A stretch of 64,000 nt of DNA from Adiantum capillus-veneris (GCA_014529385.2 CM043951.1:111065469-111129468), one strand, 5' to 3'. Numbered from the stretch's first letter, positions 12,211-24,297 are shown. Translations and numbers: made by a program. The notes: a model not told the origin generated them from the sequence alone.

Positions 12211-15200
12211 ATGAGTAGTGACGAGGATGTGGGACCGTCCAACCGAAACACCTATCTCTCAACGAAGGTCTTATGTCCTTGTAATCAATGCAAGCATGCT
12301 GTGCGACGGACAAGACGTGTTTCTTTGCAGCACGTTCGCGAATTTGGCGAGTTCGATCCATCTATTATAGATCGAGTTGTTGCCAATTATAACTCGTCGG
12401 ACTCTGACGCTGGCCAGCAAGCAGCAATCTTGCAACCCAATAGACGTGTTCGCAGGCGCTTTGGTCAAGCAGCATATGTGAGGCCACAAGATGTAGCCTC
12501 TGACAGCTTGGGGGATGATCATGCAGAGCACATTCCCAACGAGGCAATGTTTGAGCCCGAGATTGATGAAATTATCGAGACGATCATGGATTCAGAAAGG
12601 CTTATCTATGATGATATGAAAAGTGAAGCCGATACGCCATTGTATAATGGAGCACTTATGTCTAAATTGAAAGCACTCCTGGTTCTTCTCAACATGTAGG
12701 CAAAGTTTGGATGGAGTGACACTAGTGTCACAGCGCTTTTCAGGTGATCTATTACAATTAGTTTACTTTAATAAAACTCTAAATGTATAATGATCTAATA
12801 GATTGTTACACTACTGTATCGTATTTTTATGTTGTGTAGATTGCTTAAAGAGCACATACTACTAGCTGACAATGTGATGCCAGATTCCCGAGATGAAGCA
12901 AGAAAGATTTTGCGAAACTTGGAGATGGATTACAATTCTATCCACGCTTGTCCTAATGACTGCATTCTTTTCAGAGGGGAATACATAGACATGGAGAAGT
13001 GTCCGAAATGTGATTCCGAAAGATATCGAGTAGATCTCCACGGGACAAAAATTCCACAAAAGGTTTTGCGACATTTTCCTCTGCTTCCTCGCATCAAGCA
13101 TTTCTTCGAATGTAAGTCCATGGCCGCCCTAGCATCATGGCATGAGGAGAATAAATCTTCGGATGGTGTGCTACGAATTCCTGCAGATTGCGCAGCCTGG
13201 AAACATATAGATGGAACATGGTCGGATTTTGCCAGGGAAGCTCGAAATTTGCGCTTAGGCCTGGCTATGGATGGCGTAAATCCATTTGGTCAAAGATCAA
13301 CATCTTACAGTGTATGGCCCGTTGTCATCGTCAACTACAACATTCCCCCGTGGTTGACTACGAAGAAGGGGCACCTATGGCTAAGCTTGATTGTGCCAGG
13401 GCGATATAAAGTGGAGAATATGGATGTGTATCTTCGTCCACTATTGGAAGAGCTACAACAATTGTGGATTGGCATAGAGGTGGTGGATATGAGCCGACAC
13501 ACAGGACGACGGAATGCTTTGATCAGAGGCATTCTAATGTGGACCATGCATGACTATCCCGGGCTAACAGAATGCTCAGGTGATCTATTGACACTCCTCA
13601 CTCAGACACTGTAAATCTTGTTTTTTCCCATAGTTGATCTATTATCATGTGTATACATGCAGGGCTTCAAACAAGCGGATACAGAGCATGTGTCACATGT
13701 GGACCTAGACTGAATGCACGTAGGGCGCCCTCACTGAAGAAGCAAATCTACGAAGGTCATCAAGCGTATCTTCCAGAGAATCATGTGTTACGCGACGGCT
13801 TTTTGGGAAGAGAGCCACCAAGGATGTCTGCACAAGCATGGTTAGAGCAGAAGGAGATGTGCGATGACGGATTGCCTCCAGGGATGAAGAGACTATCTCT
13901 ATGGTACGAGTTACCATACTGGCTCCGACTCATGATCAATCACTTGCTCGATCCAATGCACATATTCAAGAATGTGGGTAATCTACTATGGGACCATCTG
14001 ACCGGCAAGAAAGATACTTTGGGAGCCAGAGTTGACCTTAGAAATGTGGATCGTATGGAGCAATATTGGCCGCAAACAGCGTCTGATGGATCGATAAAAC
14101 TCCCTAAAGCACCATGGATTTTCACAGGAGCCCAAGAACGCAAAGTAAAAGAGACCATTCGATCTTTGCGGACCCCCACTGGCGTAATGCACTCGCTCCG
14201 AACGTGTTTTACTAAAGAAGGAAAGCTTACCGGTTTGAAGTCACACGATTGGCATAAAATGTGTCAGGTACGTTCATAGTGGACTTTAATATCATTGCAT
14301 AAAATGTGGACTTTAATATCATTGCTGCACATACTTTACAGTTTATTTTACCGGTTGCCATTGAGGGATGTTTGTCTCTCGACATCCGTAACACACTCTA
14401 CAAACTTGCAAAGCTGGTGCAATGGATCTCACAAAAGGAGATCAACGTAGACTCCATACCATTTGCCAAACTAAATGCTGCGGAGCTTGTGTGCATGTTT
14501 GAGAAACATTTTCCTACTACCATGCTAACCATTCAGGTGCATCTTCTTGTTCACATAGTTGATGAGGTGGAAATAGCTGGCACAGTTCATTCCAGATGGA
14601 TGTTCTTCTTAGAACGTTTCATGAAAACGCTTAAGGGATATGTGCGTCAAAAGGCACGTCCGGAGGGTAGCATGGCAGAAGGTTGGTTGGTATCAGAGTC
14701 CCTAGTGTACATTGGAGAGTGGCTAGACGGGTTTGATAAAGCCCGGGACACGCTATGGCAAACCATAGATGATGAGCGCATATCTGGGATTGTCATGTGC
14801 AATCTCGGTGTTGAGAATAAGATGACGGAAGATCTAGAGGCTAAAATCAACCGATTTTGCATGCTTCACAATCCAGTGATGCAAAAGTGGATTTCACAAT
14901 ATGAGGATGCAAAGCAAGAGCGACAAAGGGCACGAATCGAGTGGAGACGGGGAAGACGACCACCGATGCACTATTCGACGGGTCTGGAGATCCTACCAAC
15001 CTTCATGAGCTTAAGATGGTTGCACAACCAATTGAAAAGCGCACAACAATGCGGTGACGAAGTGACTGAGGAAGAGTGGGAGTACTCTCGGGGTTGCGCG
15101 ACCAAGGTAAGTTTGCAATGTACGACATGCTAGTGACTTTATTTCTAAACCTTTGAACGGCCACTCATAATCTTTGTTTGTTGTAGTATAATTCATACAC

Positions 15201-15939
15201 AGCAGCATGGTGTAAAGGTAAACATTTTAGGGTGGAACGGATCGACAAAAAGCGTTTTACTCAAGATTGTGGAATCATGGCAAAATTTGAACAGTTTAGT
15301 CGACGACGTTCCTCTGATGCAGATCCTGTGGTGGCGGAACTCACTTACTTCGGCACGCTGCAAGAGATTTTGAGGATCGATTACAGAGGATTTTTTGTTG
15401 ACTTGTTCGACGTGTAATGGTTCAAGATAATCATGGAGGGTCGCAACGCTACTGTGCGTAGAGGAGAGTTTGGTTTTCTTGAGGTGGATTCTACTAAGAA
15501 ATGGACTGACCTAAGAGACACTTTCGTACTACCAGAGCATTGTGAACAAGTAAGTATGTAAATAGTTAACATCCCCCTTTTACAAGTTATGTGCTTGAAA
15601 GCTCTCATGTAAGTTATGTGGCTCTGGCAGGTAATATTTCATCCTACAAAGTCTACATCAAACTGGTGGTACGTCATAGAGGTAGCCCCTCGTAGTGTAA
15701 GGACGTATGAAGGCTACCATGTGCCAATCACAAAGGCATCAATGGAGGAGATCAGAGAAGATGCTCAATCAGAAGCCGCTGCAGTGGTGCCAGACGAGCA
15801 TCAAGATGCTACTACTCTATATGGGGTGCATGCAGAGGAGCTACAAAATGAAACAGAGGATATGTGTTTAAACGGAGAGCTCTATATAGATATAGGAAGT
15901 TATGCTGAGTTATGCGAGGATGAGAGAGAGATCTCTTAA
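12211..15939 (+). pseudogene. CACTA transposase, TNP2-like, six exons, two stops
   Basis: This is the enzyme that would cut at the CACTA ends. By eye the exons are 12211-12743, 12840-13579, 13663-14267, 14342-15106, 15187-15549 and 15631-15939. All five introns have GT...AG ends and the sum (3315 nt) is a whole number of codons. Exon 1 carries the transposase-associated Cys/His region (LCPCNQC, then a basic stretch). Exon 2 holds the Transposase_21 core (LAMDGVNPFGQRSTSYSVWP; WTMHDYPG), which continues in exon 3 (TSGYRACVTCGP; LLDPMHIFKNV). Exons 4-6 contain the conserved C-terminal region. The frame is spoiled by TAG at 12697-12699 and TAA at 15415-15417, both where a Gln codon would fit. 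Otherwise it is intact, so decay is recent. Confidence 0.9.
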
Positions 15940-16212
15940 AGCCACAAATATTGTATTTGAACAATTTTGCTCTGTGTTGTAAAAGCTCTGGCTCTCTAAG
16001 TACCTTCCATGGTGTATAACGCTCTTTCCTACTCGCGCTCACTTTCTTTTGATTGAAAATTCTAAGTTTTCGACTTGCCTCTTCTATCACTCAATTCATT
16101 GCGTCATTGTATTTATATGCATCATTACGTCATTGTATTTAATGGTCTTTGCGTCATTGTCTACTTTATTCATTCAATATTAAGTTTAAATATTCGTGTG
16201 TTTAATGCAGGT

Positions 16213-17522
16213 ATGGATGATGAGGAGTTTCTTTCTTCTTTGTCATCGCAGCAGAGACAGTGGTATGTGGAGCGTCATCGCTCTGGCGCATCATCGCGTG
16301 TTCCTACTCCATCCGCATCTCCCTCTCTTTCGGAGCATTTGGCGCGCTCCGAAGCTTCGGCGTCGACGAGACGATCTTCACACTCGTCTAGACACCGGCG
16401 CTCTAGTGGTGGCGGTGGCGGTTGTTGTGGGGATTCCGCCGCCGATGCCTCCACACCGCCTGGTGTTCGACGAGGCTCTTTACCCTCCCCTTCTTTGCCC
16501 GCCCCCACACCAGCCACATCATCGCCATCTACACCAGGTTTTGCGCGGCTGACTGTTCCTAGCAGCTACACACCTCTACCTACTCCGCTAGGAGCCACCC
16601 CACTCGACACTCCTCGCTTCGGGGCCCAGACGCCGGTGGAGACACCTGACGTCCGTACCCCCATTGACACGCCGCTAGAGACCCCTGCCGGGACACCCAG
16701 GTTCACGCGTCACCGGCCAGAGGGCTTGCCTTACTCCGTCGACTTCAGCGGCGGCATCATCATGGATGATGACGGCAAGAAGGTGATCTCGCGCATGCGT
16801 GGTCTTTGCTCTCAGCTGTTTAGACACTACATACTAAACAAATGGACTGAAGTACCAAGTGGTTTAAAAAACAGAGTCATCAACATACTTCATGATGAGT
16901 TTCCTGTTCCAACACGGGATCAACGCTTCAATGAAGACCTGATGAAGATTCGAATGCGTGAATACTGTAAACACAAGCGTTCCGAAGTGCAAAAAGCAAT
17001 CAAGAATGGGTGGAACAGGCCAGATTGGCTGGCCAAAGAAGATTGGAAGAATGCGAAGAAAGCAGCGCGCGAGAATCCCGACAAGTGGAAGCAACAAAAG
17101 GATGCAGCCAGAGCGCGAGTAGAGGCAGGGAGCTCGCACCACTTGGGGAGCGGTGGATGGGCATCATTTGAGGCCGATTTTGTAAGTGTTTTCACATTGC
17201 TCTTTATGTTCGATAGTTTAGGGTTTATGAGTTTTTTAATTCTAACATAATGAAATCTTTGTATGTTTTGACAGTGGTCGATGACAGGACGTGATCCCAC
17301 ACCGTACGAGCGCGAGTACGCAGGCAAGAAGGGCTTAAACGCCCTGATGGACATTCTCAGTTCTCGTGGCGGCATGGTTAGTATTAGGTTTTACTCTTTT
17401 CTATTTTTTGTATTGTTTTATAAATGTCGTTATATGTTTATACTTACTGAAAGCTGTCTTATTGTCTTGTTTTGCAGAATCCGACAGATACGCCGCTTGG
17501 ACGCGATGAGACGTCTGACTAG
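16213..17522 (+). CDS. CACTA second gene, TNPA-like (Ptta/En/Spm type)
   Basis: Three exons (16213-17181, 17275-17376, 17478-17522), joined by GT...AG introns, give about 370 residues without a stop. The start ATG lies just after a possible acceptor (gcag) at 16210. Residues 1-175 are low-complexity: Ser/Arg-rich, then a Thr/Pro-rich series of repeats, with a Gly/Cys run in between. The C-terminal half is basic and helical (LFRHYILNKWTEVPSG; KAIKNGWNRPDWLAKEDW) and resembles the plant Ptta/En/Spm transposase family. In En/Spm the partner protein binds subterminal repeats and represses or assists transposition. The product here appears intact, unlike its TNP2 neighbour. Confidence 0.8.
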
Positions 17523-17914
17523 ACGACGTCAGTTTAGCCGTAGCTAGATAGCATTAGTTTAGGGTTTCTCATAGCTTATGTATCATGAGACGGATTTTAT
17601 ACGTCTTTTTGAACCATGTATATTATTACATTTGTCACCGCAGTTCCTTTTGCCAATCAATTCTTTATGCCTATGATGTTGTACAATTGTCATTATTACA
17701 TTTGCCAATCAATTCATTTTGCCTATGATGTGTACAATTGTCAATTTTCGCTTGTCAATTTTGCAAACAATGCGTCTTGTGGGTGACTATTTTGGGTCTA
17801 TTATCTACCCTTGCACTTTTTTTTAAAAGTGAATCAAGTACAATATGGTTGATGGGTGGCAGGGCATTCAATGCCCTGTCACCAAAAAAAAATTCTCTCG
17901 GGCGTCGCTATTTA
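17523..17914. other. CACTA 3' non-coding region
   Basis: AT-rich sequence lies between the TNPA-like stop and the subterminal repeats. A word like tttgccaatcaattc is repeated near 17651 and 17701. No gene is seen. Confidence 0.5.
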
Positions 17915-18135
17915 TGGCTCTGTAGCGTTGCTATGAGCGTCGCTATAGTCTTCTGTGTAAACATCGCTATAACCATCGCTATATGCGTCGCTATACGCGA
18001 CGCTCATAGCGACGCCTATAGCGACTGTTATAGCGACGCTCTCGTAGCGACGCTACTAGCGACGCCGGGGGTTATAAAAACCCAGTTTATTTCCGTCGCT
18101 AACAGCGTCACAAGAGCACACAACCTCTTGTAGTG
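17915..18135. repeat. CACTA right end and subterminal repeats
   Basis: At least a dozen close copies of gcgtcgctat or its complement agcgacgc lie between 17920 and 18110, before the inverted terminus CTCTTGTAGTG. They are the same words as at the left end. A 131-codon frame across the array is not a gene. Confidence 0.88.
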
Positions 18136-20235
18136 TATGGTGACTCTACAGAGGGTAATTTTGTCAAAATAAGCATAGTTCCTTGCATTCCAGATAAAAA
18201 ACAACAACCAAACTCTGAGGGATTGGAGACAAAAGTTCAAAGCCTCATCACGAACATTACACAAGCCAAATGTGATAGCAAAACTGGTGAGTTTGACAGG
18301 AAACCAGGACTGTACATGTTGCGAAATCCAAAGCCACCACTATCTTACATTCTTACAATTCCAAAAAACATGTTTGATTGTTTCCTTAGCATTACATGTG
18401 GGGCACTTCCCATCAGAAAAGCATTTTTTCAGTAATAGTTCACCACATGGTAGTGATTTTGTAAGTAGCCTCCATAAGAAAACTTTGTGCTTGTAAGAGC
18501 ATGGAAGACTCCAAATAGCTGGCAATCTCTGAATCCACCATTGTTGTGTTCTCTTAAATCTCCAATATTTGTCACATCTGATAGAAATTTCCTGGTCTGG
18601 GAGGAGCAGAGCATAAAATTGAGCAAATGCTAGTTTCCACCAGTTCCCTTCATGTCCTGGTAACTGCCAATCTCTGAACCTGTCACAAATATCTGCAGTA
18701 ATTGGCACATGGAGCCTGAATGTTTGTATACATAAGTCTGCCCAATGTCTTCCTGAATACATGTGTGAGCCTGTAGAGTCTCCTAGCTCCAAAAAGAGGA
18801 ACAAAAAGTCCCTGAGAGTCCAACATTTGATTTATGCAAGTGATACCTCTCCTGAACACCCTAACATTATGCTTTTTAATGATGAGAGCAGGGGGGTGTT
18901 TAAAATGAAAACTCCAAAAATATTTTCTTTGCCAAGGGAGTTGCAAGTATATCTTAATCTCCCCTACCAAATGAGAAGAGAGCAAGTTGATTTCCATGAT
19001 TTAACAAGCAGCTGAGCAGTCTCACAACCAATTTTCAAGGGAGCATGTGAAAACAGCTTGTCCCAATCATTTAGACTCCAGAAACCATGAAAAAAAACCA
19101 CAGACAAAGCAATGATGTCCCAAATGCATCTAGCCCAGATGGTATCTCTTTTAAACATATGTTTGACCAAAGTAGCTCTTCTGGCATTTTCATGTGCCTG
19201 CAGATTAAGAACCCCCAAACCCCCCTTACATTTAGGCATGGAAACCAAATCCCACTTTATGAAAGCAAGTTTTCCCTTTGTTCCCCCACAGAAACCTAAC
19301 CAGCAGGGATTGAAATTTCTTTAGGTGACATTTCCTCCAATCAAGCAATGGTAGAAAGTAAAGCAGATAGGGAATAAGAATAGACTGAACAATCCTCAAT
19401 CTAACATGTAGGGTCCATTCATCACAGTACCAAGCAGCCACTTTAGTGTTAAGTTTATCAAAAACCCATTGCACCTTCTGTGAAGCTGAAGCATGCACAC
19501 CAATGGGGTACCCTAGATACCTAACCAGGTGACCCTTTGTGAATCTTTTGCCTGCCCATATAAGATTATCAAAATTTTCATCATGAATGTCAATAAGAAC
19601 ATATTTCCGTAGGTTCAAGCCCATTCCTACTACCAGTGAAAACAATGCCAGATAAGACATACATTTGAACAAATTCAGATTAGAAGCCGACAGAAAAAGT
19701 GCAGTATCATCATCAAACCTAAATCCAGTAGTCGTTCCTTGTTCAAGTGAAGTCCTTTTATTCTACCCATGTTTGCGTGATGCTCCAAAAAGCAAAACAG
19801 AGGGTGAGTGGATATAGCAAAAAATAGAGGGCTCAGGGGACAACCCTATTTAACTGATGTTTGATTTGACACTGGACCAGAAAAACTCCCATTGATAATC
19901 ACTCTAAACACAACACCATGACCTAGAAGAAAGATGCATGAACTAAACTTTTTACCAAACCCCATCTTAGCCATAATTGCTGATATGAAGTCCCATGCTA
20001 CTGTGTCAAAAGCCTTAGCATAGTCTAGCTGTATCATAACCATGTTTTGATTTGTTTTGACAGCATACTCAACTCCAATTTGAGCAGCCAAGATGCTGTC
20101 CAGAATGGATCTGCCACCTATAAACCCTGTTTGGCTCACATGAATGAAGTTCCTGAGCAATGATGAAACCCTGATGGCCACTGACTTAGCTAGGATTTTA
20201 TACAATAGGCCCATCATGGTGACGGGCCTCCATTG
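18136..20235 (-). pseudogene. LINE-A ORF2: reverse transcriptase to zf-RVT, 5'-truncated
   Basis: Minus-strand coding relics of an L1-type non-LTR retrotransposon. The RT begins near 20235 (QWRPVTMMGLLYKILAK) and includes QTGFIGGRSILDSI, the first catalytic block (LDYAKAFDTVAWDF) and, near 19700, the second (RFDDDTALFL). Thumb-like sequence follows (LVRYLGYPIGVH; LRIVQSILIPYLLYFLP), then the zf-RVT region near 18340-18560 (CPTCNAKETIKHVFWNC). The last readable part (WLLFFIWNARNY) runs into the CACTA insertion at 18136. The coding sequence then resumes at 10129. Several frameshifts and stops are present. The endonuclease and ORF1 are missing, so the copy is 5'-truncated, abutting a copia fragment. 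Confidence 0.9.
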
Positions 20236-20254
20236 AGATAAGGAAGTGTAGAAT

Positions 20255-21060
20255 TTTTGTTTAGGGATTTATTTAATGAGTCAATAACCCAATCTTGTAA
20301 ATCATAGTCATCAATGGCAACCAAAAATGTTGAATCCATGGCAGATGTGACATAAATGTCTCCATCAGAATCTTCAACAAAAACATTGTTGATCTCTTCA
20401 ATCTTTATACTGCTTTCCTTAGTCTTGCCTTCTTCCTGCTTCTTGTCTTTACCTTTCTCTTGTTTCCACTTTTGACAGTCTTTCTTCATGTGACCCTTTT
20501 TGGGACAATGATAGCACTCAATGTCTTTTCGGCCACGTGATTTGCTACAAGATTTTTCTCTCTGTTTCTGCTTGCCTTTTTCATGTTGATCGACCACAAA
20601 CAATGAGAGCATTGTTAGAACCACGAGAAGAACCAAGATTCTTCCTACTAACCTCTTCAGTAAGAAAACTTCCCTCAACATCAACACATGTTAAACCATA
20701 CCGAGGTGCTGAGCTACTTATGGCTATGCAAAAAGTATCCCAACTTTCTCGCAACGTAACTAGCAAGAACATTGCTTTGACCGAATCGTCGAAATTGATT
20801 CCTTGTGCAAAAAATTGACTAAAAATTGTGTTGAACTCATTGAGATGGTTGCACATGAATGTGCCCTCATCCATCTTCAAATGAACTAACTTTTTCAGCC
20901 AATAAACCTGTGATGCTGCACCTTGCTTCTCATACAGGTCACATAACTTCTTCCACAGATCATAGCTAGTCTTTTCCATGTTCACATTGAAGTACACATT
21001 CTTTGACAAAGTCAACATGATGGTGGACCTGGAAAGCTCATCCAGCTCCTACCAATCATA
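20255..21060 (-). pseudogene. Ty1/copia gag with zinc knuckle, truncated
   Basis: The upstream half is a UBN2-type gag domain (NVNMEKTSYDLWKKLCDLYE; LKMDEGTFMCNHLNEFN). A frameshift near 20590 leads into a basic stretch and a CCHC zinc knuckle (CYHCPKKGHMKKDC). This is followed by the start of the aspartic protease (DLQDWVIDS), where the copia sequence stops abruptly about 20 codons before LINE-A begins. An in-frame TAG lies near 21048. Gag would package the element RNA. No copia RT or integrase is present in the window, so this is a fragment. Confidence 0.85.
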
Positions 21061-21535
21061 CTCATCCATATACATCAAGCTGTGTAATAGCCTACCTGAT
21101 GAGCTGACTCTTATCACATTGGCTCAAGGTGAAAGTAGAAGCATCAAGAGAGTACTAAATATTTCTAGTTTGTCCATACTAGTCCATGTAGATCAAACCA
21201 TGTTGACGTCTATGCATACCAACATGTAGTGTATCCTCTCTCTACAAGATGTCTAGAGGCCTCTTGGGGTATCCAAGAATATCTATGTCTCGGAAGCTCC
21301 CAAAAGCTATGCATAGATGATACTGATCTAGCAAGTGCCTCCACTATGATATGTGTACCACCAATCTCTGCTCAAATTCTCATGTAAGACGGAGCCTTTA
21401 CTTCGGATCATCTTGGATATTGGTGACCAAGGGTCTCTACATTGACCTCCATCCATCATATTCCCGCCTTGTCTGTTGTGATGATCCATGCTAGGGACCC
21501 AAACTTGGATATCATATAGCGTAGTAGATGTAACT
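21061..21535. other. Unassigned stretch upstream of copia gag
   Basis: It may contain copia leader sequence by position, but no LTR end, primer-binding site or gene could be recognised. Confidence 0.4.
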
Positions 21536-21539
21536 AGAG

Positions 21540-22010
21540 TATCAAATATCTACAGGTTCATGTGGGGCTCCTGGAATTGCACCTGTAAAGATATCCTCTC
21601 GAACCCCCCCAAGGCAGCATATCCATATGTGAATCGAACTTTGCAGTCCCTCATAAGGAGAAAGATGGGCCAGCAAGATGCACTCCCAAGTATGTATAAG
21701 AGTCAACGTACTCCACTGCCTCCTGACCGTATGTAAATTTGTGGTGCCAATCTCCTCCTCCATTGAGAGAGAGTATTGAATAGCATGAGTTTTGTTTTAC
21801 TAAGATAAACTGACAAGCCACCATCTTGTGTGTGTGTGTGTGTGTGTGTGTGTGGGGTATGGTGACGAGCTGAGGCCCTAAGACCTGCGTGAGCTTCAGG
21901 CCGTGCGCATACTTGAGACCGGCGCGAGCCATACAGAGAGCTGTGTGCACTTTTCTTGAAGCAGTTGGCCCTCAGCGCGCCAATCTGCCCCTGCATAGGC
22001 TAAGCTGTTC
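21540..22010 (-). pseudogene. Decayed LINE reverse-transcriptase fragment
   Basis: In pieces of two frames the minus strand reads VYLSKTKLMLFNTLSQW and then AVEYVDSYTYLGVHLAGPSF. This is the region after the RT catalytic box in non-LTR retrotransposons (KTK.M.FN; SYTYLGV). A (GT)n microsatellite at 21828-21854 lies just upstream in the frame. It is a different lineage from LINE-A and LINE-B, judged by motif wording. Only the RT palm/thumb border is left. Confidence 0.55.
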
Positions 22011-22450
22011 AGCTCATGTTTTATTTTAGGGGGGGTGTGTGCGTGTGTGAGGGCCAAGGGTGTGTGTGCATTTGTTCGCTGGCCTTATGCAGTTTTTCTA
22101 CCCCTTCCTTAGCCCTATACAACCTCTTTTTTTTGCAGTTCTATAGTCTTGAAGAGAGAGAGTGTGTCTGTGTGTGTGTGTTTGTGTGTATGTCAAGTGT
22201 AATTTTTCCTTGCTTTCGTCGCTTGGTGTGTGCGGGAGTGCTTGTGAGGAGTGGGTGGGGGGGGAACCTCCACAGTGGACAGAGTGTAGGGATGTTGCAG
22301 TTTCATGGCAGACAACCCCTGTATCTACCAAAGGCGCAAAGGGATGGACTCTTCATCGGTTGATGCGATGTCCCTCATCAAGGAATGCTTACATGAAGAT
22401 TTTGAAGATGCCTATAGGGCCTAGGAGGGTCTGAAACCTAAGGAAGAGGT

Positions 22451-22583
22451 CCTGTCACCCAATATGCGCTAAACGCAGTTGTACTTCCCTTTCTTGGCAA
22501 AATTCCTAGAGCTAAAGGATCCTGTCACCCAATATGTGCTAAATGCAGTTGTACTTCCCTTTCTTGACAAAATTCCTACAGCA
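22451..22583. repeat. Two-copy tandem repeat, 70-bp unit
   Basis: The unit starting cctgtcacccaatatg at 22451 is repeated at 22521 with a few base changes. Confidence 0.9.
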
Positions 22584-22769
22584 CAGGATGTGGGATGATG
22601 GGTGGATGCCCGTCTTGTGACATTGGGTGTCCTTCAGACTTTCTCTTCTACCCCTTGTTGTGACACACTTACAATTGCTAGTAGCTACTGTAGTGGATGT
22701 GGATGTGCGGATGGGCACCAACACTTAATTCTCTTGCTCATTTGTCCTCTGTACATACCTCATAGTATG

Positions 22770-22975
22770 CATAGTTCTTTGAGATGCAATTCATATAATG
22801 TGCGTGGGTTATGCAATCATGACAAGTGGAGGCTAAATCGACACTATGTAAATACATGTAAGGCATATGTGGTAGTTCTTCAAGAGCATAATCAACATCA
22901 TTTCGCTGGTCAGACATCTTATTTCGTGGGATATTGGATAGCGTATGCTCAGGAGTGCTTATGCTTGTCTGGCTA
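22770..22975 (+). pseudogene. LINE endonuclease N-terminus fragment
   Basis: The plus strand reads RCNSYNVRGLCNHDKWRLNR and then VVVLQEHNQH. These match the first two motifs of the endonuclease/exonuclease/phosphatase domain that opens LINE ORF2 (N in the first, E in LQE). A stop follows at 22974-22976. The orientation is opposite to that of the neighbouring LINE pieces, so it is a separate insertion remnant. Confidence 0.6.
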
Positions 22976-23109
22976 GTAGACATTAAAAAATCTTTCTTTC
23001 TTTCTTTCTCTCCCTTTAACTGTTGTTCAAGTTGTTTTGAAGTATTAAAATTGTTGCCGAGTGCGTAGATTGTGGTTATCTTTGTGTTTCCATCCGATCT
23101 CTCGCCGGA

Positions 23110-23357
23110 AGTGATAAACCTCCCCCTCCCCCCCCCCCCCTTTGTACCCACCCCTTTTTACTAAGGCATGGAGGGCAAGGAATGGCACTACAAAAGAGAG
23201 CTCTCATTACTCCCCAATGAGGCCAAGAGAACCAATTTCATGAGTGAAAGGTGCACACTCTCAAGGTCCCCAATCTTTTTGGACGATGATCTTAGATAGA
23301 TGCAGATCGAGCATATGAGGGCATGCATGCCTCTCAATGCCTTAATATCCCCATCAT
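23110..23357. other. Unassigned stretch with poly-C run
   Basis: A run of about 12 C lies near 23129-23141. Nothing else is recognised. Confidence 0.4.
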
Positions 23358-23573
23358 GTCACAAGTTGGTGAAGTGGCAAGGCCTAAAAAGGGGTTAGGG
23401 TTTTAAAACCCAAATTGGGGCTTGATTGTCGAGAACCAAAATCCCTAGAAACGTAGACATGTGCTGATGTGGCTATACAAACAATTTTGCTAATGTGCTA
23501 GCCTATATGGACAAGCTTGCAAATCACGGAATCAGCCTGGGGATGCGACCAAGGGCCTTTGAATATGTAATTG

Positions 23574-23620
<47 letters not shown>

Positions 23621-24297
23621 CATTCTAGGTTCAACGGAAGTAGAGCAGAGGCCTAGCTATTGTACCTTTGCGAAGAAATAAAGAAGTACGGAAAAGGGCG
23701 CTAGACTTTGGAGCTAGTGCATCTAGAAGCGGAACTGTGTTGCTTCTTGTCGACTCTTCTCTCCTCTCTCTACCTATTCCAAGTTCTTTTGTTCCAATTT
23801 TCTCACGTGTGTTGCTATTGATGTCTCGCTTGGAGTGTCGCAAGTTGGTGATGTGGCAAGGCTTAAAGGGGTTATGGTTTTAAAGCCCAACTTGGGAATT
23901 AAGGGTCAAGAACCCTAAATCCCAAAAAACGCGGAGATGTGCTGACATGACTGTACAAACTCAACAAAATTTTCGGCACAGTCTTGCTGACATGGCAGCT
24001 TGTAGGAACATTTTGTGACGCTTTTAACAAGCAGTTTTTTTTAGGCTAAGGGCCTTTAAATATGTAGCTGGGGCTCTCTCTCTGGGACTCCAAGTTCTCT
24101 GAAAGCAAAGCAGACACCCGACTATTGTACCTTTGCAAAGCGATAAAGAAAGAAGTACCGAAAGGGGCACCAGACTCTGGGGCCAATGCATTTGGAAGCG
24201 GAACTCCACCGCTTCGTGTCAACTCTCCTCTTCTCTGTCTATCTATTTCAAGTTTTGTTGTTCTAGTTTTCTCATGTGTGTTGCTATAGAGTTCTCA
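23358..24297. repeat. Tandem direct duplication, ~470-bp units
   Basis: The segment from about 23358 to 23837 is repeated at about 23838-24297. Shared blocks include caagttggtga.gtggcaag, aagggccttt.aatatgta, attgtacctttgc.aag and a trailing tctca.gtgtgttgctat. The first copy has a long (CT)n run (23577-23618) that is short in the second. The unit carries an aataaag polyadenylation-like word. The copies could be two LTRs or a plain duplication. No element ends could be fixed. Confidence 0.7.

Larger units (their letters stand above)
10130..18135 (+). mobile_element. CACTA (En/Spm-type) DNA transposon, complete
   Basis: The element begins CACTACAAGAG at 10130 and ends with the exact complement CTCTTGTAGTG at 18125-18135. 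It is flanked on both sides by a 3-bp TAT duplication (10127-10129 and 18136-18138). This is the diagnostic structure of the CACTA superfamily. Both ends carry clustered short subterminal repeats. It encodes, in order and on one strand, a TNP2-like transposase (12211-15939) and a TNPA-like protein (16213-17522). The first 2 kb holds microsatellites, a duplicated block and a captured host gene fragment. At 8.0 kb it has the usual size. Two stop codons in the transposase suggest it can no longer move on its own. Confidence 0.95.

Noticed and set aside
17738-18133. 131-codon plus-strand ORF
   Set aside because: Runs through the CACTA subterminal repeats.
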